Positions 51,666-58,888 of a stretch of 64,000 nt of DNA are shown here, in pieces. The position numbers were made by a program, and so were the translations under genes. Each line of letters starts with the position of its first letter. Within the stretch, counting starts at the first letter, position 1. The stretch is taken from the NCBI GenBank assembly GCA_963711675.1, contig CAVQFB010000004.1, forward strand, positions 248,001-312,000, given 5' to 3'. This DNA comes from CAVQFB01 sp963711675 (GTDB taxonomy: Bacteria; Acidobacteriota; Terriglobia; Terriglobales; Acidobacteriaceae). Below the pieces are notes generated by a model that was not told where the DNA came from, did not search any database, and saw nothing but the letters and a program-made list of their open reading frames with translations.

Positions 51666-52124
51666 ATGTTGAAGCTCACCAAGAAGGCCGACTACGCGCT
51701 CATGGCCATGAAGCATCTGGCGGAGCATGCGCATAACGGTGCCTGCAGCGCCAAGGATGTCGCCGAGTCCTACGGGATACCTCCCGAGGCCCTGGCCAAG
51801 ATTCTGCAGCGGCTAGCTAAGGCCGGACTCCTGCATTCGCAGCACGGCACAAACGGGGGCTATACCCTGGCGCGGGACGCCCGCAAGATTTCTGCTTTTG
51901 AAGTGATTCAGGCTATTGATGGGCCTCTGTTCATCACTTCGTGCACCACAGTTCGCGGCGAGTGCGGCCAATCCGACCGCTGCACCATCCGCGAGCCGCT
52001 GCGCAAGGTGAACGAGAGCATCGAACAGGTTCTGAAGCGCATCACCATATCAGCGATGAAAGAAGAGCCCGCCGACTCCGCCGTCGAGCCTGTGAAAGTG
52101 GCCGAACTGGTGACGCTCTCGTAG
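51666..52124 (+). CDS. iscR: Rrf2-family Fe-S regulator IscR
   Basis: Winged-helix repressor that senses the 2Fe-2S state of the cell and controls the isc operon. 152 residues: MLKLTKKADYALMAMKHLAE, recognition helix around YGIPPEALAKILQRLAKAGL, wing SQHGTNGGYTLARDARKIS, and a three-Cys cluster loop, C93-x6-C100-x5-C106, in the position of E. coli IscR C92/C98/C104. It is the first gene of iscRSUA-hscBA-fdx-iscX, with two cognate-looking operators upstream, so it very likely autoregulates. The C-terminal tail (KEEPADSAVEPVKVAELVTL) is a little longer than in E. coli. Confidence 0.93.
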   Translation: MLKLTKKADYALMAMKHLAEHAHNGACSAKDVAESYGIPPEALAKILQRLAKAGLLHSQHGTNGGYTLARDARKISAFEVIQAIDGPLFITSCTTVRGECGQSDRCTIREPLRKVNESIEQVLKRITISAMKEEPADSAVEPVKVAELVTLS

Positions 52125-52144
52125 GGAAGCGATCAAGGACGCAA

Positions 52145-52169
52145 GACTAACGACTAACGACTAACGACC
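52145..52169. repeat. heptamer tandem repeat GACTAAC
   Basis: Three exact copies of GACTAAC followed by GACC, in the 67-base gap between iscR and iscS. The next gene's GGAG follows a few bases later. Confidence 0.85.
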
Positions 52170-52191
52170 GAGTGATGGAGAAAAAGCAATC

Positions 52192-53475
52192 ATGGCTACC
52201 GAAGTGACGACCCCGACCCTGGCCGACAAGCCAACCCAGCAGCACGTTGCACCGAACGGCATCAAGCTGCCCATCTACATGGATAACCATGCCACCACGC
52301 CGGTCGACCCCCGCGTGCTGGAAGAAATGCTGCCCTATTTCACCAGCAAGTTCGGCAACTCCGCGAGCCGCAATCATCCCTTCGGCTGGGTCGCAGAAGA
52401 AGGCGTGGAGCAGGCGCGCGAGCGTATCGCGAAACTGGTCGGCGCGACCACCAAAGAGATCATTTTCACCTCCGGCGCCACCGAGAGCGACAACCTCGCC
52501 ATCAAGGGCGTCGCCGAAATGTACCGGGAGAAGGGCAATCACATCATCACCGCCGTCACCGAGCACAAGGCGGTGCTCGATACCTGCAAGCGTCTCGAAA
52601 AGTACGGCTATCGCGTGACCTACTTGCCTGTGCAGAAGAACGGCCTCGTCGATCTCGACGACCTCAAGCGCGCCATTGATGACAAGACCATCCTCGTGAC
52701 CATCATGGCCGCGAACAACGAAATCGGCGTGCTTCAGCCCTGGCGCGAAATTGGAAAGATCTGCCGCGAGCGTGGCGTGCTCTTCCACTCCGACGCGGTG
52801 CAAGCCGTGGGCAAGGTTCCCATCGATGTGAACAAAGACAACATTGATCTCATGTCGATCACGGCGCACAAGATTTATGGTCCCAAGGGCGTAGGCGCGC
52901 TTTATGTGCGCCGCAAGAATCCACGCGTGCAGATTTCCGCCATCATCGATGGCGGCGGCCACGAACGCGGCATGCGTTCCGGCACGCTCAATGTTCCCGG
53001 CATCGTCGGCCTCGGTAAAGCCTGCGCGATCGCGATGGAAGAGCTACCCACAGAGTCCGTCCACCTTGCTGCGCTGCGTAATCGTCTGAAGGACAGCATC
53101 ATGAGCCGTCTCGATGAGGTCTACATCAATGGCACCATGGAGCACCGCCTGCCCGGGAACCTCAACATCAGCTTTGCTTACGTCGAGGGTGAGTCGCTGC
53201 TGATGGGCATCAACGACATCGCAGTTTCCAGCGGATCGGCCTGCACCTCCGCGACGCTTGAGCCATCTTATGTATTGAAGGCTCTCGGTACAGGGGACGA
53301 TCTGGCCCATAGCTCGATTCGCTTCGGCATCGGCCGTTTCAACACCGAGGCTGAAGTCGACTACGTTGCCGATCGCGTTGTCGAAACTGTGCAACGCCTC
53401 CGCGAGTTATCGCCTCTATATGAGATGGCGAAAGAGGGAGTGGATCTGAAGTCGGTGAAGTGGGCGGCAGAGTAA
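52192..53475 (+). CDS. iscS: cysteine desulfurase IscS
   Basis: PLP enzyme that takes sulfur from cysteine as a persulfide for Fe-S cluster and tRNA thiolation. 427 residues, with a 25-residue N-terminal extension before IYMDNHATTPVDPRVLEEML. PLP Lys in SITAHKIYGPKG, PLP contacts in TSGATESDNLAIKG and HSDAVQAVGKVP, and the catalytic Cys in the mobile loop SSGSACTSATLEPSYVLKAL. The long IscS-type loop separates it from SufS. GGAG lies 11 bases before ATG 52192, after a heptamer repeat. Followed by iscU after a 192-base gap full of short repeats, which is large for an isc operon. Confidence 0.97.
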   Translation: MATEVTTPTLADKPTQQHVAPNGIKLPIYMDNHATTPVDPRVLEEMLPYFTSKFGNSASRNHPFGWVAEEGVEQARERIAKLVGATTKEIIFTSGATESDNLAIKGVAEMYREKGNHIITAVTEHKAVLDTCKRLEKYGYRVTYLPVQKNGLVDLDDLKRAIDDKTILVTIMAANNEIGVLQPWREIGKICRERGVLFHSDAVQAVGKVPIDVNKDNIDLMSITAHKIYGPKGVGALYVRRKNPRVQISAIIDGGGHERGMRSGTLNVPGIVGLGKACAIAMEELPTESVHLAALRNRLKDSIMSRLDEVYINGTMEHRLPGNLNISFAYVEGESLLMGINDIAVSSGSACTSATLEPSYVLKALGTGDDLAHSSIRFGIGRFNTEAEVDYVADRVVETVQRLRELSPLYEMAKEGVDLKSVKWAAE

Positions 53476-53534
53476 AGGTTTCAAGGTGCAAAGGTTTCAA
53501 TGTTTCAATGAACTGTGAAGCTTGCACGTCGGGG

Positions 53535-53570
53535 TTGAAACTCTGAAACCTTGAAACTTTGAAACCTGAA
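53535..53570. repeat. octamer tandem repeat YTGAAACY
   Basis: Four 8-base units: TTGAAACT, CTGAAACC, TTGAAACT, TTGAAACC, then TGAA. Looser TTTCAA-rich sequence (the complement) precedes it at 53,476-53,512, giving an imperfect inverted arrangement. Confidence 0.8.
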
Positions 53571-53580
53571 TTTGGGGTTT

Positions 53581-53660
53581 CTGAAAGCTGACAGCTGATA
53601 GCTGACAGCTAGAAAGCAATTTTTACGCTAGCAGCCAAAAGCTAGTAGCTAACAGCTAGG
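53581..53660. repeat. two heptamer arrays before iscU; second runs into its ribosome-binding site
   Basis: First array 53581-53615: CTGAAAG, CTGACAG, CTGATAG, CTGACAG, CTAGAAA. Second array 53633-53660: AGCCAAA, AGCTAGT, AGCTAAC, AGCTAGG. The last unit's AGG plus the next AG make AGGAG (53658-53662), five bases before the iscU ATG. Confidence 0.85.
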
Positions 53661-53667
53661 AGATTAC

Positions 53668-54093
53668 ATGGCATACAGCGACAAAGTTCTTGATCATTAT
53701 TCCAACCCCCGCAACGTGGGCTCGCTCGATAAGAGCAGCCAGGACGTGGGCACGGGTCTGGTCGGCGCACCCGAGTGCGGCGACGTGATGAAGTTGCAGA
53801 TCAAGGTCAATCCGCAGACCAACATCATCGAAGACGCGAAATTCAAAACCTTCGGCTGCGGCTCGGCCATTGCTTCTTCCTCGCTCGCCACCGAGTGGGT
53901 CAAGGGCAAGACTGTCGACGAGGCTCTGGCGATCAAGAACACCGAGATCGTGAAAGAGCTATCGCTTCCGCCGGTGAAGATTCACTGTTCGGTTTTGGCC
54001 GAAGACGCCATCCGCGCCGCAATTCACGACTGGAAGAAAAAGAACGGCTCGACGGAACCGGCATCTGTCTCGGCAGGCGCACAGAGCCACTAG
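53668..54093 (+). CDS. iscU: Fe-S cluster scaffold IscU
   Basis: Scaffold on which IscS assembles 2Fe-2S clusters before HscA/HscB-driven release. 141 residues: MAYSDKVLDHYSNPRNVGSL, the three cluster cysteines C37 (in APECGDV, with Asp39), C64 (FGCGSA) and C107 (HCSVL), and the HscA-recognition motif L100-PPVK104. It is slightly longer than E. coli IscU because of a hydrophilic tail (KKNGSTEPASVSAGAQSH). Its AGGAG ribosome-binding site is made by the end of a heptamer repeat. Gene order after iscS is standard. Confidence 0.97.
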   Translation: MAYSDKVLDHYSNPRNVGSLDKSSQDVGTGLVGAPECGDVMKLQIKVNPQTNIIEDAKFKTFGCGSAIASSSLATEWVKGKTVDEALAIKNTEIVKELSLPPVKIHCSVLAEDAIRAAIHDWKKKNGSTEPASVSAGAQSH

Positions 54094-54155
54094 GATGGTC
54101 GGCGGTCTCTCGTCGTCTCGTCGCAGGGCGCGAAACGGGAGGGCATGATCGGGAG

Positions 54156-54403
54156 GGCACGACTTCAGTCGTGCCACGGAGCTCGAGAACGACCTGAGGC
54201 GTTTAGCTCCTGCAGCGAAAAAACGAACAGGCTTCGTATCAGGGCACGCCTTCAGGCGTGCCGAGGCAGGTCGAGAATAAGCAGGAGGCTTTAGCCCCTG
54301 CGGATCGTGAACGCCTAGTTGGGAAATCGGATCTCGGCGCTACCGTGGAAGAGCGGGCCTTTAGGCCCGGGTAAGGACGCGGATAGAACATGGGCTTTAG
54401 CCC
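54156..54403. repeat. cluster of palindromes with TTCA or TTTA loops
   Basis: In the 329-base gap between iscU and iscA: GGCACGAC-TTCA-GTCGTGCC (54156-54175), GGCACGCC-TTCA-GGCGTGCC (54243-54262, preceded by GTATCAG as at 42,453), AGGC-TTTA-GCCC (about 54286-54297), CGGGCC-TTTA-GGCCCG (54354-54369) and GGGC-TTTA-GCCC (54392-54403). Five hairpins of one design in 250 bases; no gene is seen in this gap. Confidence 0.8.
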
Positions 54404-54422
54404 CTGTGACTGAAATTAACCT

Positions 54423-54797
54423 ATGACAACCATGACCGCAGAAACGACGAAAACCGCCCCGATCAAGGGCGTGCAGGTCACCGACAAAGCCATCGCGAAA
54501 ATTCGTTCTGCAATGGCCAAGGAAGGCATCTCGCCCGAGCAGGGCGGCCTGCGTCTCGGTGTGCAGGGTGGTGGCTGCTCCGGTCTGAGCTACAACATAC
54601 GTTTCGATACGCAACCTCGCGAACGCGACCGCATCTTCCAGTTCGACGATGTGCGGGTCTTCGTGGATCCAAAATCGTTCATCTATCTGCACGGCATGAT
54701 CCTCGATTATCAGGAAACCCTCATGCAGCAAGGCTTCGTCTTCGTGAATCCCAACTCGACGAAGTCATGCGGCTGCGGCACTTCCTTCTCGGCATGA
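54423..54797 (+). CDS. iscA: A-type Fe-S carrier protein (IscA/ErpA)
   Basis: Carries Fe-S clusters or iron from the scaffold to targets. 124 residues: VQVTDKAIAKIRSAMAKEGI, GGLRLGVQGGGCSGLSYNIR with C52, and the C-terminal C116-G-C118-G in KSCGCGTSFSA; the three cysteines are the cluster ligands of the HesB/IscA family. Before the fold is a 15-residue Thr/Ala-rich leader (MTTMTAETTKTAPIKGV). No clear ribosome-binding site: the leader carries palindromes. Position four in the isc operon favours IscA, although ErpA-type function cannot be excluded. Confidence 0.94.
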   Translation: MTTMTAETTKTAPIKGVQVTDKAIAKIRSAMAKEGISPEQGGLRLGVQGGGCSGLSYNIRFDTQPRERDRIFQFDDVRVFVDPKSFIYLHGMILDYQETLMQQGFVFVNPNSTKSCGCGTSFSA

Positions 54798-54833
54798 CGC
54801 ATCTGGCGCTGCCGTGTAGCACAGGCCGTGTGG

Positions 54834-54853
54834 CGCGGGCGCCCTCGCCCGCG
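54834..54853. repeat. GC-rich palindrome CGCGGGCG-CCCT-CGCCCGCG
   Basis: Perfect 8-bp stem with CCCT loop, preceded by GTGTGG, in the iscA-hscB gap. A variant with the same flank and loop lies inside cca near 48,029-48,047. Confidence 0.7.
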
Positions 54854-54924
54854 AAAGAACCTTGCTTTCGAACGAAACGCGAGCGGTTCCTGATTTCGCA
54901 ATGCAGACGGCTGCATGAATGCAC

Positions 54925-54948
54925 TTGAAACTCGAAACTCTGAAACTG
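54925..54948. repeat. short GAAACT tandem repeat before hscB
   Basis: TTGAAACT, CGAAACT, CTGAAACT, G: three units of 7-8 bases ending five bases before the hscB ATG; no Shine-Dalgarno is present. Same core as the octamer array at 53,535. Confidence 0.7.
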
Positions 54949-54952
54949 TCCC

Positions 54953-55699
54953 ATGTCTGACGTTCACAAGTCGACTTCCTCGCTGATCATGCCCGGTGAG
55001 ACCACCGCATCCTGTTGGTCCTGCGGCGATATGCGAGCCGCACATTTCTGCAGCGCATGTGGCAAGGTCCAGCCCCCCGCGCCCGTTGACTACTTCACTT
55101 TCTTCGCGCTTCCGCGCAAGCTGAACATCGACGCACTCGCTCTCGAAAAAGAGTTCTACTCTCTCAGCCGCAAGCTCCATCCCGATCTCTACGCCCGTGC
55201 CGACAAGCGTGAACTGGAATGGAGCCTCGAACAGAGCTCGCTCCTTAATGACGCCTATCGCACGTTGAAAGATCCCATCAAGCGAACGCAATATCTGCTG
55301 CGCCTGGAAGGTGTCGAACTCGAAGAACAATCGAAGACGGCAACCGAGGCCGCCCGTGCCACCGGCGAAGTCAAGAAGCAGGTGGTTCCGCCGGATCTGC
55401 TTGAAGAAGTTTTTGATCTGAATATGCAGCTCCAGGAGCTGCGCATGCAGAAGAAAATGGGCGAAGACGATCCCGCCCTCATCGAGGAGCTGGGCCGCCA
55501 CAAGCTCGAACTCGAAGAAAAGATGGAAGCGCTCTCCCGCGAATTGAAATCGGATTGGAACCAATGGGACCGACTGGTTGACAGAGGCACGGAAGACGAT
55601 CGAATCAAAGTGCGCGACAAGATGGTTGACCTGCTCAACCGCCGCAACTACATCCGCAACCTGGTAAGAGATGTCAATGAAGTGTTGGAACTGTCTTAG
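54953..55699 (+). CDS. hscB: Fe-S co-chaperone HscB (J-type) with N-terminal zinc site
   Basis: J-protein that delivers IscU to HscA and stimulates its ATPase. 248 residues. An N-terminal four-Cys site (C21, C24, C33, C36 in SCWSCGDMRAAHFCSACGK) precedes the J-domain, whose HPD is H76-P77-D78 (SRKLHPDLYARADKRE). The C-terminal three-helix IscU-binding domain includes LEEVFDLNMQLQELRMQKKM. The zinc site is absent from E. coli HscB but present in human HSC20 (family knowledge), so this is the zinc-bearing form. The TAG stop is the start of a heptamer array; hscA begins 35 bases later. Confidence 0.93.
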   Translation: MSDVHKSTSSLIMPGETTASCWSCGDMRAAHFCSACGKVQPPAPVDYFTFFALPRKLNIDALALEKEFYSLSRKLHPDLYARADKRELEWSLEQSSLLNDAYRTLKDPIKRTQYLLRLEGVELEEQSKTATEAARATGEVKKQVVPPDLLEEVFDLNMQLQELRMQKKMGEDDPALIEELGRHKLELEEKMEALSRELKSDWNQWDRLVDRGTEDDRIKVRDKMVDLLNRRNYIRNLVRDVNEVLELS

Positions 55700-55731
55700 C
55701 TGAGAGCTGAAGGCTAAGAGCTAAGAGCTGG
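55697..55731. repeat. heptamer tandem repeat GAGCTRA between hscB and hscA
   Basis: Five units: TAGCTGA, GAGCTGA, AGGCTAA, GAGCTAA, GAGCTGG. The first unit's TAG is the hscB stop codon; the last unit ends three bases before the hscA ATG, so the entire junction is repeat sequence. Confidence 0.88.
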
Positions 55732-55734
55732 AAA

Positions 55735-57663
55735 ATGTCCTCTGATCGCATTGTCGGAATCGACCTTGGCACCACCAACTCGCTGGTCGCCTATATGGCG
55801 TCGCAGCAGGCGAACGGTGGAGTTGGCGACGCCGTGCCCGTCGTCATCCCCGGCGAAGACGGCTTGAACCTCGTCCCTTCGGTCGTCGCGCTCGACGAAA
55901 ACGATCAAGTCATCATTGGCAATGCTGCCCGCAAATATCTCATTGAAACGCCCGAGCGCGCCGTCTACTCCATCAAGCGCCTCATGGGCCGTGGCTCCGA
56001 AGATATACAGGAGGAACTCAAGCTTTTTCCGTTTCGACTCGCCGAAGATCTCCAGTCTGGCGAAGTCCTGCGCATCAGGCTCGGCGAGAAGACTTTCACC
56101 CCTCCTGAAATTTCTGCCTTCATCCTCCGCCAGCTCAAGCGCAACGCCGAGCGTTTTTTCGGGGGATCTGTTACGAAAGCCGTAATCACCGTGCCCGCCT
56201 ATTTCAACGACGCCCAACGCCAGGCTACGAAAGACGCCGGCCGCATCGCTGGCCTCGAAGTTCTCCGCCTTGTCAACGAACCGACCGCAGCGTCTCTCGC
56301 CTACGGCCTCGACAAGAAGAAAAACGGCATCGTTGCGGTTTACGACCTCGGCGGCGGCACCTTTGACATTTCGATCCTCAAGCTCCATGACGGCATCTTC
56401 GAAGTCATTTCGACGAACGGCGACACACACCTCGGCGGCGATGACATCGACAACCTGCTCATCACCATCGCCCTCGATGACATTCGTGGCGACATGGGTC
56501 TCGATCTTCGCCGCAGCGGCGAAGGCGTGCAGACCATTCGCAAGGCGGTGATTGAAGCCAAGATTGCTCTCTCCTCTCAGGCATCTACGAAACTCGACAT
56601 CGATTTGCCGGGGGGCAAGCGCTACCAGCGCGAGATCACGCGCGAACAGTTCGAACAGCTGGCTCAACCGATTCTCGACCGCACGGTCGGACCTTGCAAG
56701 CAGGCACTCAAAGACGCCAACCTCAAGCCCGAACAGATCGATGAAGTTGTCCTCGTCGGCGGATCCACCCGCATTCCCAAGGTTCGCGAACTCGTTCAAA
56801 ACCTTTTTCAGCGCGTGCCTCACACCGATCTCAACCCGGACGAGGTCGTTGCCCTTGGCGCGGCTGTGCAGGCCAACATTCTCGGCGGCGGTTCCGAAGC
56901 CACGCAGGACATGCTTCTGCTCGACGTTACCCCGCTTTCGCTCGGCATTGAAGTCGCCGGCGGCGTGACCGACAAAATCATCCTTCGCAACTCGACGATT
57001 CCTGCGTCGGCGACGCAGTTCTATACGACTCAGGTCGAAGGACAGACCAATGTTGCGATTCACGTCCTTCAGGGTGAGCGCGAACTAGCGAAAGATTGCC
57101 GCTCGCTGGCCCGTTTCGACCTGAAGGGTGTTCCGCCGATGCCCGCCGGCATGCCTCGTATCGAAGTTAAATTCCTGATCGACGCCAACGGCATTCTGCA
57201 CGTCTCCGCGCGCGAGCAGCGCAGCGGCAAGCAGGCGGAGATCGACGTTCAGCCGAGCTACGGTCTTACTGACGATCAGGTCGAGAGCATGATTCTCGAC
57301 TCCTTCGACTACGCCGAGGAGGATTTTCGCCAGCGTCAGGTCATCGAGGCTCGCAACGAAGCCGGCACCATTCAATCCGCGCTCGAAAAGGGCCGCAACC
57401 ATCCGGCATGGCGGCAGCTCACCTCCGACGAGCGCAGGCAGATCGACAAACTCGAAAAGGCTCTGAACGCCGTCAAAGCCACCGACGACTATCAGGCTAT
57501 CCGCAAGGCCATCGACGCGCTCAACCAGGGAACTATGCGTCTTGCGGAGCTAATGATGGATACCGCAGTGGCTACGGCCCTCAAAGGCAAGAACATGAAC
57601 GAAGCTGACATGGGTGAAGGCCCGCAAGCCGGCCACCCGGTCGCGAAGGCAGATTTTGAATAA
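55735..57663 (+). CDS. hscA: Hsp70-type chaperone HscA
   Basis: ATPase that, with HscB, promotes cluster transfer from IscU. 642 residues. Nucleotide-binding domain: IVGIDLGTTNSLVAYM, ITVPAYFNDAQRQATKDAGR, YDLGGGTFDISILKL and VVLVGGSTRIPKVREL. Interdomain linker LLLDVTPLSLGIEVAGGVTD; substrate-binding sandwich and a helical lid from about residue 510. The lid end is short, without the EEVD-like or DnaK-type tail, as usual for HscA. Codon use is like its neighbours. A 449-codon open frame runs antisense inside it and is an artefact of GC-rich codon structure. Confidence 0.96.
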   Translation: MSSDRIVGIDLGTTNSLVAYMASQQANGGVGDAVPVVIPGEDGLNLVPSVVALDENDQVIIGNAARKYLIETPERAVYSIKRLMGRGSEDIQEELKLFPFRLAEDLQSGEVLRIRLGEKTFTPPEISAFILRQLKRNAERFFGGSVTKAVITVPAYFNDAQRQATKDAGRIAGLEVLRLVNEPTAASLAYGLDKKKNGIVAVYDLGGGTFDISILKLHDGIFEVISTNGDTHLGGDDIDNLLITIALDDIRGDMGLDLRRSGEGVQTIRKAVIEAKIALSSQASTKLDIDLPGGKRYQREITREQFEQLAQPILDRTVGPCKQALKDANLKPEQIDEVVLVGGSTRIPKVRELVQNLFQRVPHTDLNPDEVVALGAAVQANILGGGSEATQDMLLLDVTPLSLGIEVAGGVTDKIILRNSTIPASATQFYTTQVEGQTNVAIHVLQGERELAKDCRSLARFDLKGVPPMPAGMPRIEVKFLIDANGILHVSAREQRSGKQAEIDVQPSYGLTDDQVESMILDSFDYAEEDFRQRQVIEARNEAGTIQSALEKGRNHPAWRQLTSDERRQIDKLEKALNAVKATDDYQAIRKAIDALNQGTMRLAELMMDTAVATALKGKNMNEADMGEGPQAGHPVAKADFE

Positions 57664-57705
57664 CAGAATGGGTGAAACAGATTTCAATGAAGGCGAGACA
57701 TTTCA

Positions 57706-58122
57706 ATGAGTGAAACAGGTTTGATTACGGTGAATAGCACACTCTCCGCTACGGATACCCTCACTCGCCTGCAGGCAGCACTGCAGGGAGTTGGTATGGC
57801 CGTGTTCGCCGTCTTTGATCACGCCGCGGCGGCGAAAGACGCTGGCCTATCGCTGCGTCCGACGACCGTCCTCGCGTTTGGCAATCCGACCGCCGGAACC
57901 AGGCTGATGCAAGCGAATCAAGTCGCAGGTCTCGACCTGCCGCTCAAGATACTTGTTTGGGAGGACGAATCCGGCGCTGCGAAGATTACTTACAACGATC
58001 CGCGCTGGCTCGCCGCTCGTCACCAGCTTGGCGCACAGACCGAGCCAGTTATCGCGGCCATGGCCAATCTTCTGGCCTCGCTGGCCGAGAAGGCGACCAC
58101 GGCTTCTGCATCCGCCGCCTGA
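57706..58122 (+). CDS. DUF302 domain protein embedded in isc operon
   Basis: 138 residues, a single DUF302 alpha/beta domain: LSATDTLTRLQAALQGVGMA, VFAVFDHAAAAKDAGLSLRP, TTVLAFGNPTAGTRLMQANQ, VAGLDLPLKILVWEDESG and YNDPRWLAARHQLG. The function of the family is unknown; members occur beside redox and metal genes. Insertion between hscA and fdx is not part of the proteobacterial isc arrangement. It is 42 bases after hscA and 27 before the fdx start, so it shares the transcript. A role in Fe-S or redox handling is suggested only by position. Confidence 0.87.
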   Translation: MSETGLITVNSTLSATDTLTRLQAALQGVGMAVFAVFDHAAAAKDAGLSLRPTTVLAFGNPTAGTRLMQANQVAGLDLPLKILVWEDESGAAKITYNDPRWLAARHQLGAQTEPVIAAMANLLASLAEKATTASASAA

Positions 58123-58149
58123 ACGCAAAATTTGGAGACTCGAAACGCA

Positions 58150-58560
58150 ATGCCCGACGAAAAATCACGATCCAACGCCGCCACTATTGACGCACCCGGC
58201 GAGAACACTGTCCAGATCACTTTTCTGCCAGAGGGGAAAACCGTGCAGTATGAGCACGGCAAGCTTCCCTACAAAGACCACGGCAAGGAAGAGTCCATTC
58301 TCGACATCGCTCTGAACAATGGCATCCGCCTCGACCACGCCTGCGGTGGCAACTGCGCCTGCACCACCTGCCACGTTTGGGTGAAGGAGGGCGCGGAGAA
58401 TCTTTCCGACATGGACGACGACGAGGCCGACCGTCTCGACATGGCTGCCGATCTTCAGTTAAACTCTCGCCTCGGCTGTCAGGCGGTCATCACTAAACCA
58501 GGCAAGGTCGTCGTCGAAATTCCTGCCTGGAATCGCAACTACGTTTCGGAAGAGCACTAG
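58150..58560 (+). CDS. fdx: 2Fe-2S ferredoxin, Isc type
   Basis: Adrenodoxin-type ferredoxin that gives electrons for cluster assembly. 136 residues: VQITFLPEGKTVQYEHGKLP, SILDIALNNGIRLDHACGGN, and cluster ligands C65-x5-C71-x2-C74 ... C110 in CGGNCACTTCHVW and LNSRLGCQAV. The Isc-type acidic helix GAENLSDMDDDEADRLDMAA is present. The N-terminus has a 20-residue hydrophilic extension. ATG 58150 is used; a TTG at 58132 is an alternative that would swallow the GGAG. C-terminal VEIPAWNRNYVSEEH matches Isc ferredoxins. Confidence 0.94.
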   Translation: MPDEKSRSNAATIDAPGENTVQITFLPEGKTVQYEHGKLPYKDHGKEESILDIALNNGIRLDHACGGNCACTTCHVWVKEGAENLSDMDDDEADRLDMAADLQLNSRLGCQAVITKPGKVVVEIPAWNRNYVSEEH

Positions 58561-58562
58561 GT

Positions 58563-58648
58563 CAGTTTCGAGTTTCAGGTTTCCAGTTTCGAGCAGTCCT
58601 GTAACCTTCGACTTTCGGATACTCGAAACTTGAAACTTGAAACTGTAA
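58563..58648. repeat. inverted pair of AGTTTCG / ACTTGAA repeats
   Basis: Left half (58563-58594): AGTTTC-containing units about 7-8 bases apart. Right half (58621-58648): ACTCGAA, ACTTGAA, ACTTGAA, ACTGTAA. The halves are complementary (AGTTTCGAGT against ACTCGAAACT), enclosing about 27 bases, so fdx-iscX mRNA could form a long hairpin here. An AAGGAG for iscX follows at once. Confidence 0.8.
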
Positions 58649-58666
58649 GCAAGGAGTCCGTGCCAC

Positions 58667-58888
58667 ATGCCCAAACCTCTCACCTGGGACGACGCTGAAG
58701 ACATCGGCATCCTCCTCTCCCAGACTCATCCCGAGCTCGATCCCCTAGCCGTGCGTTTCACCGATCTGCACCGCTACGTCACCGAACTCCCCGATTTCAA
58801 GGACGATCCGCAGAAGTCCAACGAAGGCAAGCTCGAAGCTATCCAGATGGCCTGGCACGACGAATTCCTCGACCGCACGCAGGGCTAG
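58667..58888 (+). CDS. iscX: IscX (YfhJ) Fe-S assembly regulator
   Basis: 73-residue acidic protein that binds IscS/iron and modulates cluster assembly. MPKPLTWDDAEDIGILLSQT, HPELDPLAVRFTDLHRYVTE and LPDFKDDPQKSNEGKLEAIQ follow the IscX pattern with its acidic helices and conserved W in TWDD and MAWHDEFL. AAGGAG stands upstream of the ATG. It is the last gene of the isc operon; a terminator lies about 270 bases downstream. Confidence 0.94.
   Translation: MPKPLTWDDAEDIGILLSQTHPELDPLAVRFTDLHRYVTELPDFKDDPQKSNEGKLEAIQMAWHDEFLDRTQG

Noticed and set aside
53476..53660. Short regular repeats considered as a CRISPR array
   Set aside because: Units are 7-8 bases, contiguous and without spacers, and no cas genes are in the window.
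55714..57063. 449-codon minus-strand open frame inside hscA
   Set aside because: Exact antisense of a clear Hsp70 gene; low-complexity Asp/Glu/Val-rich translation and no ribosome-binding site. Typical of GC-rich antisense frames.
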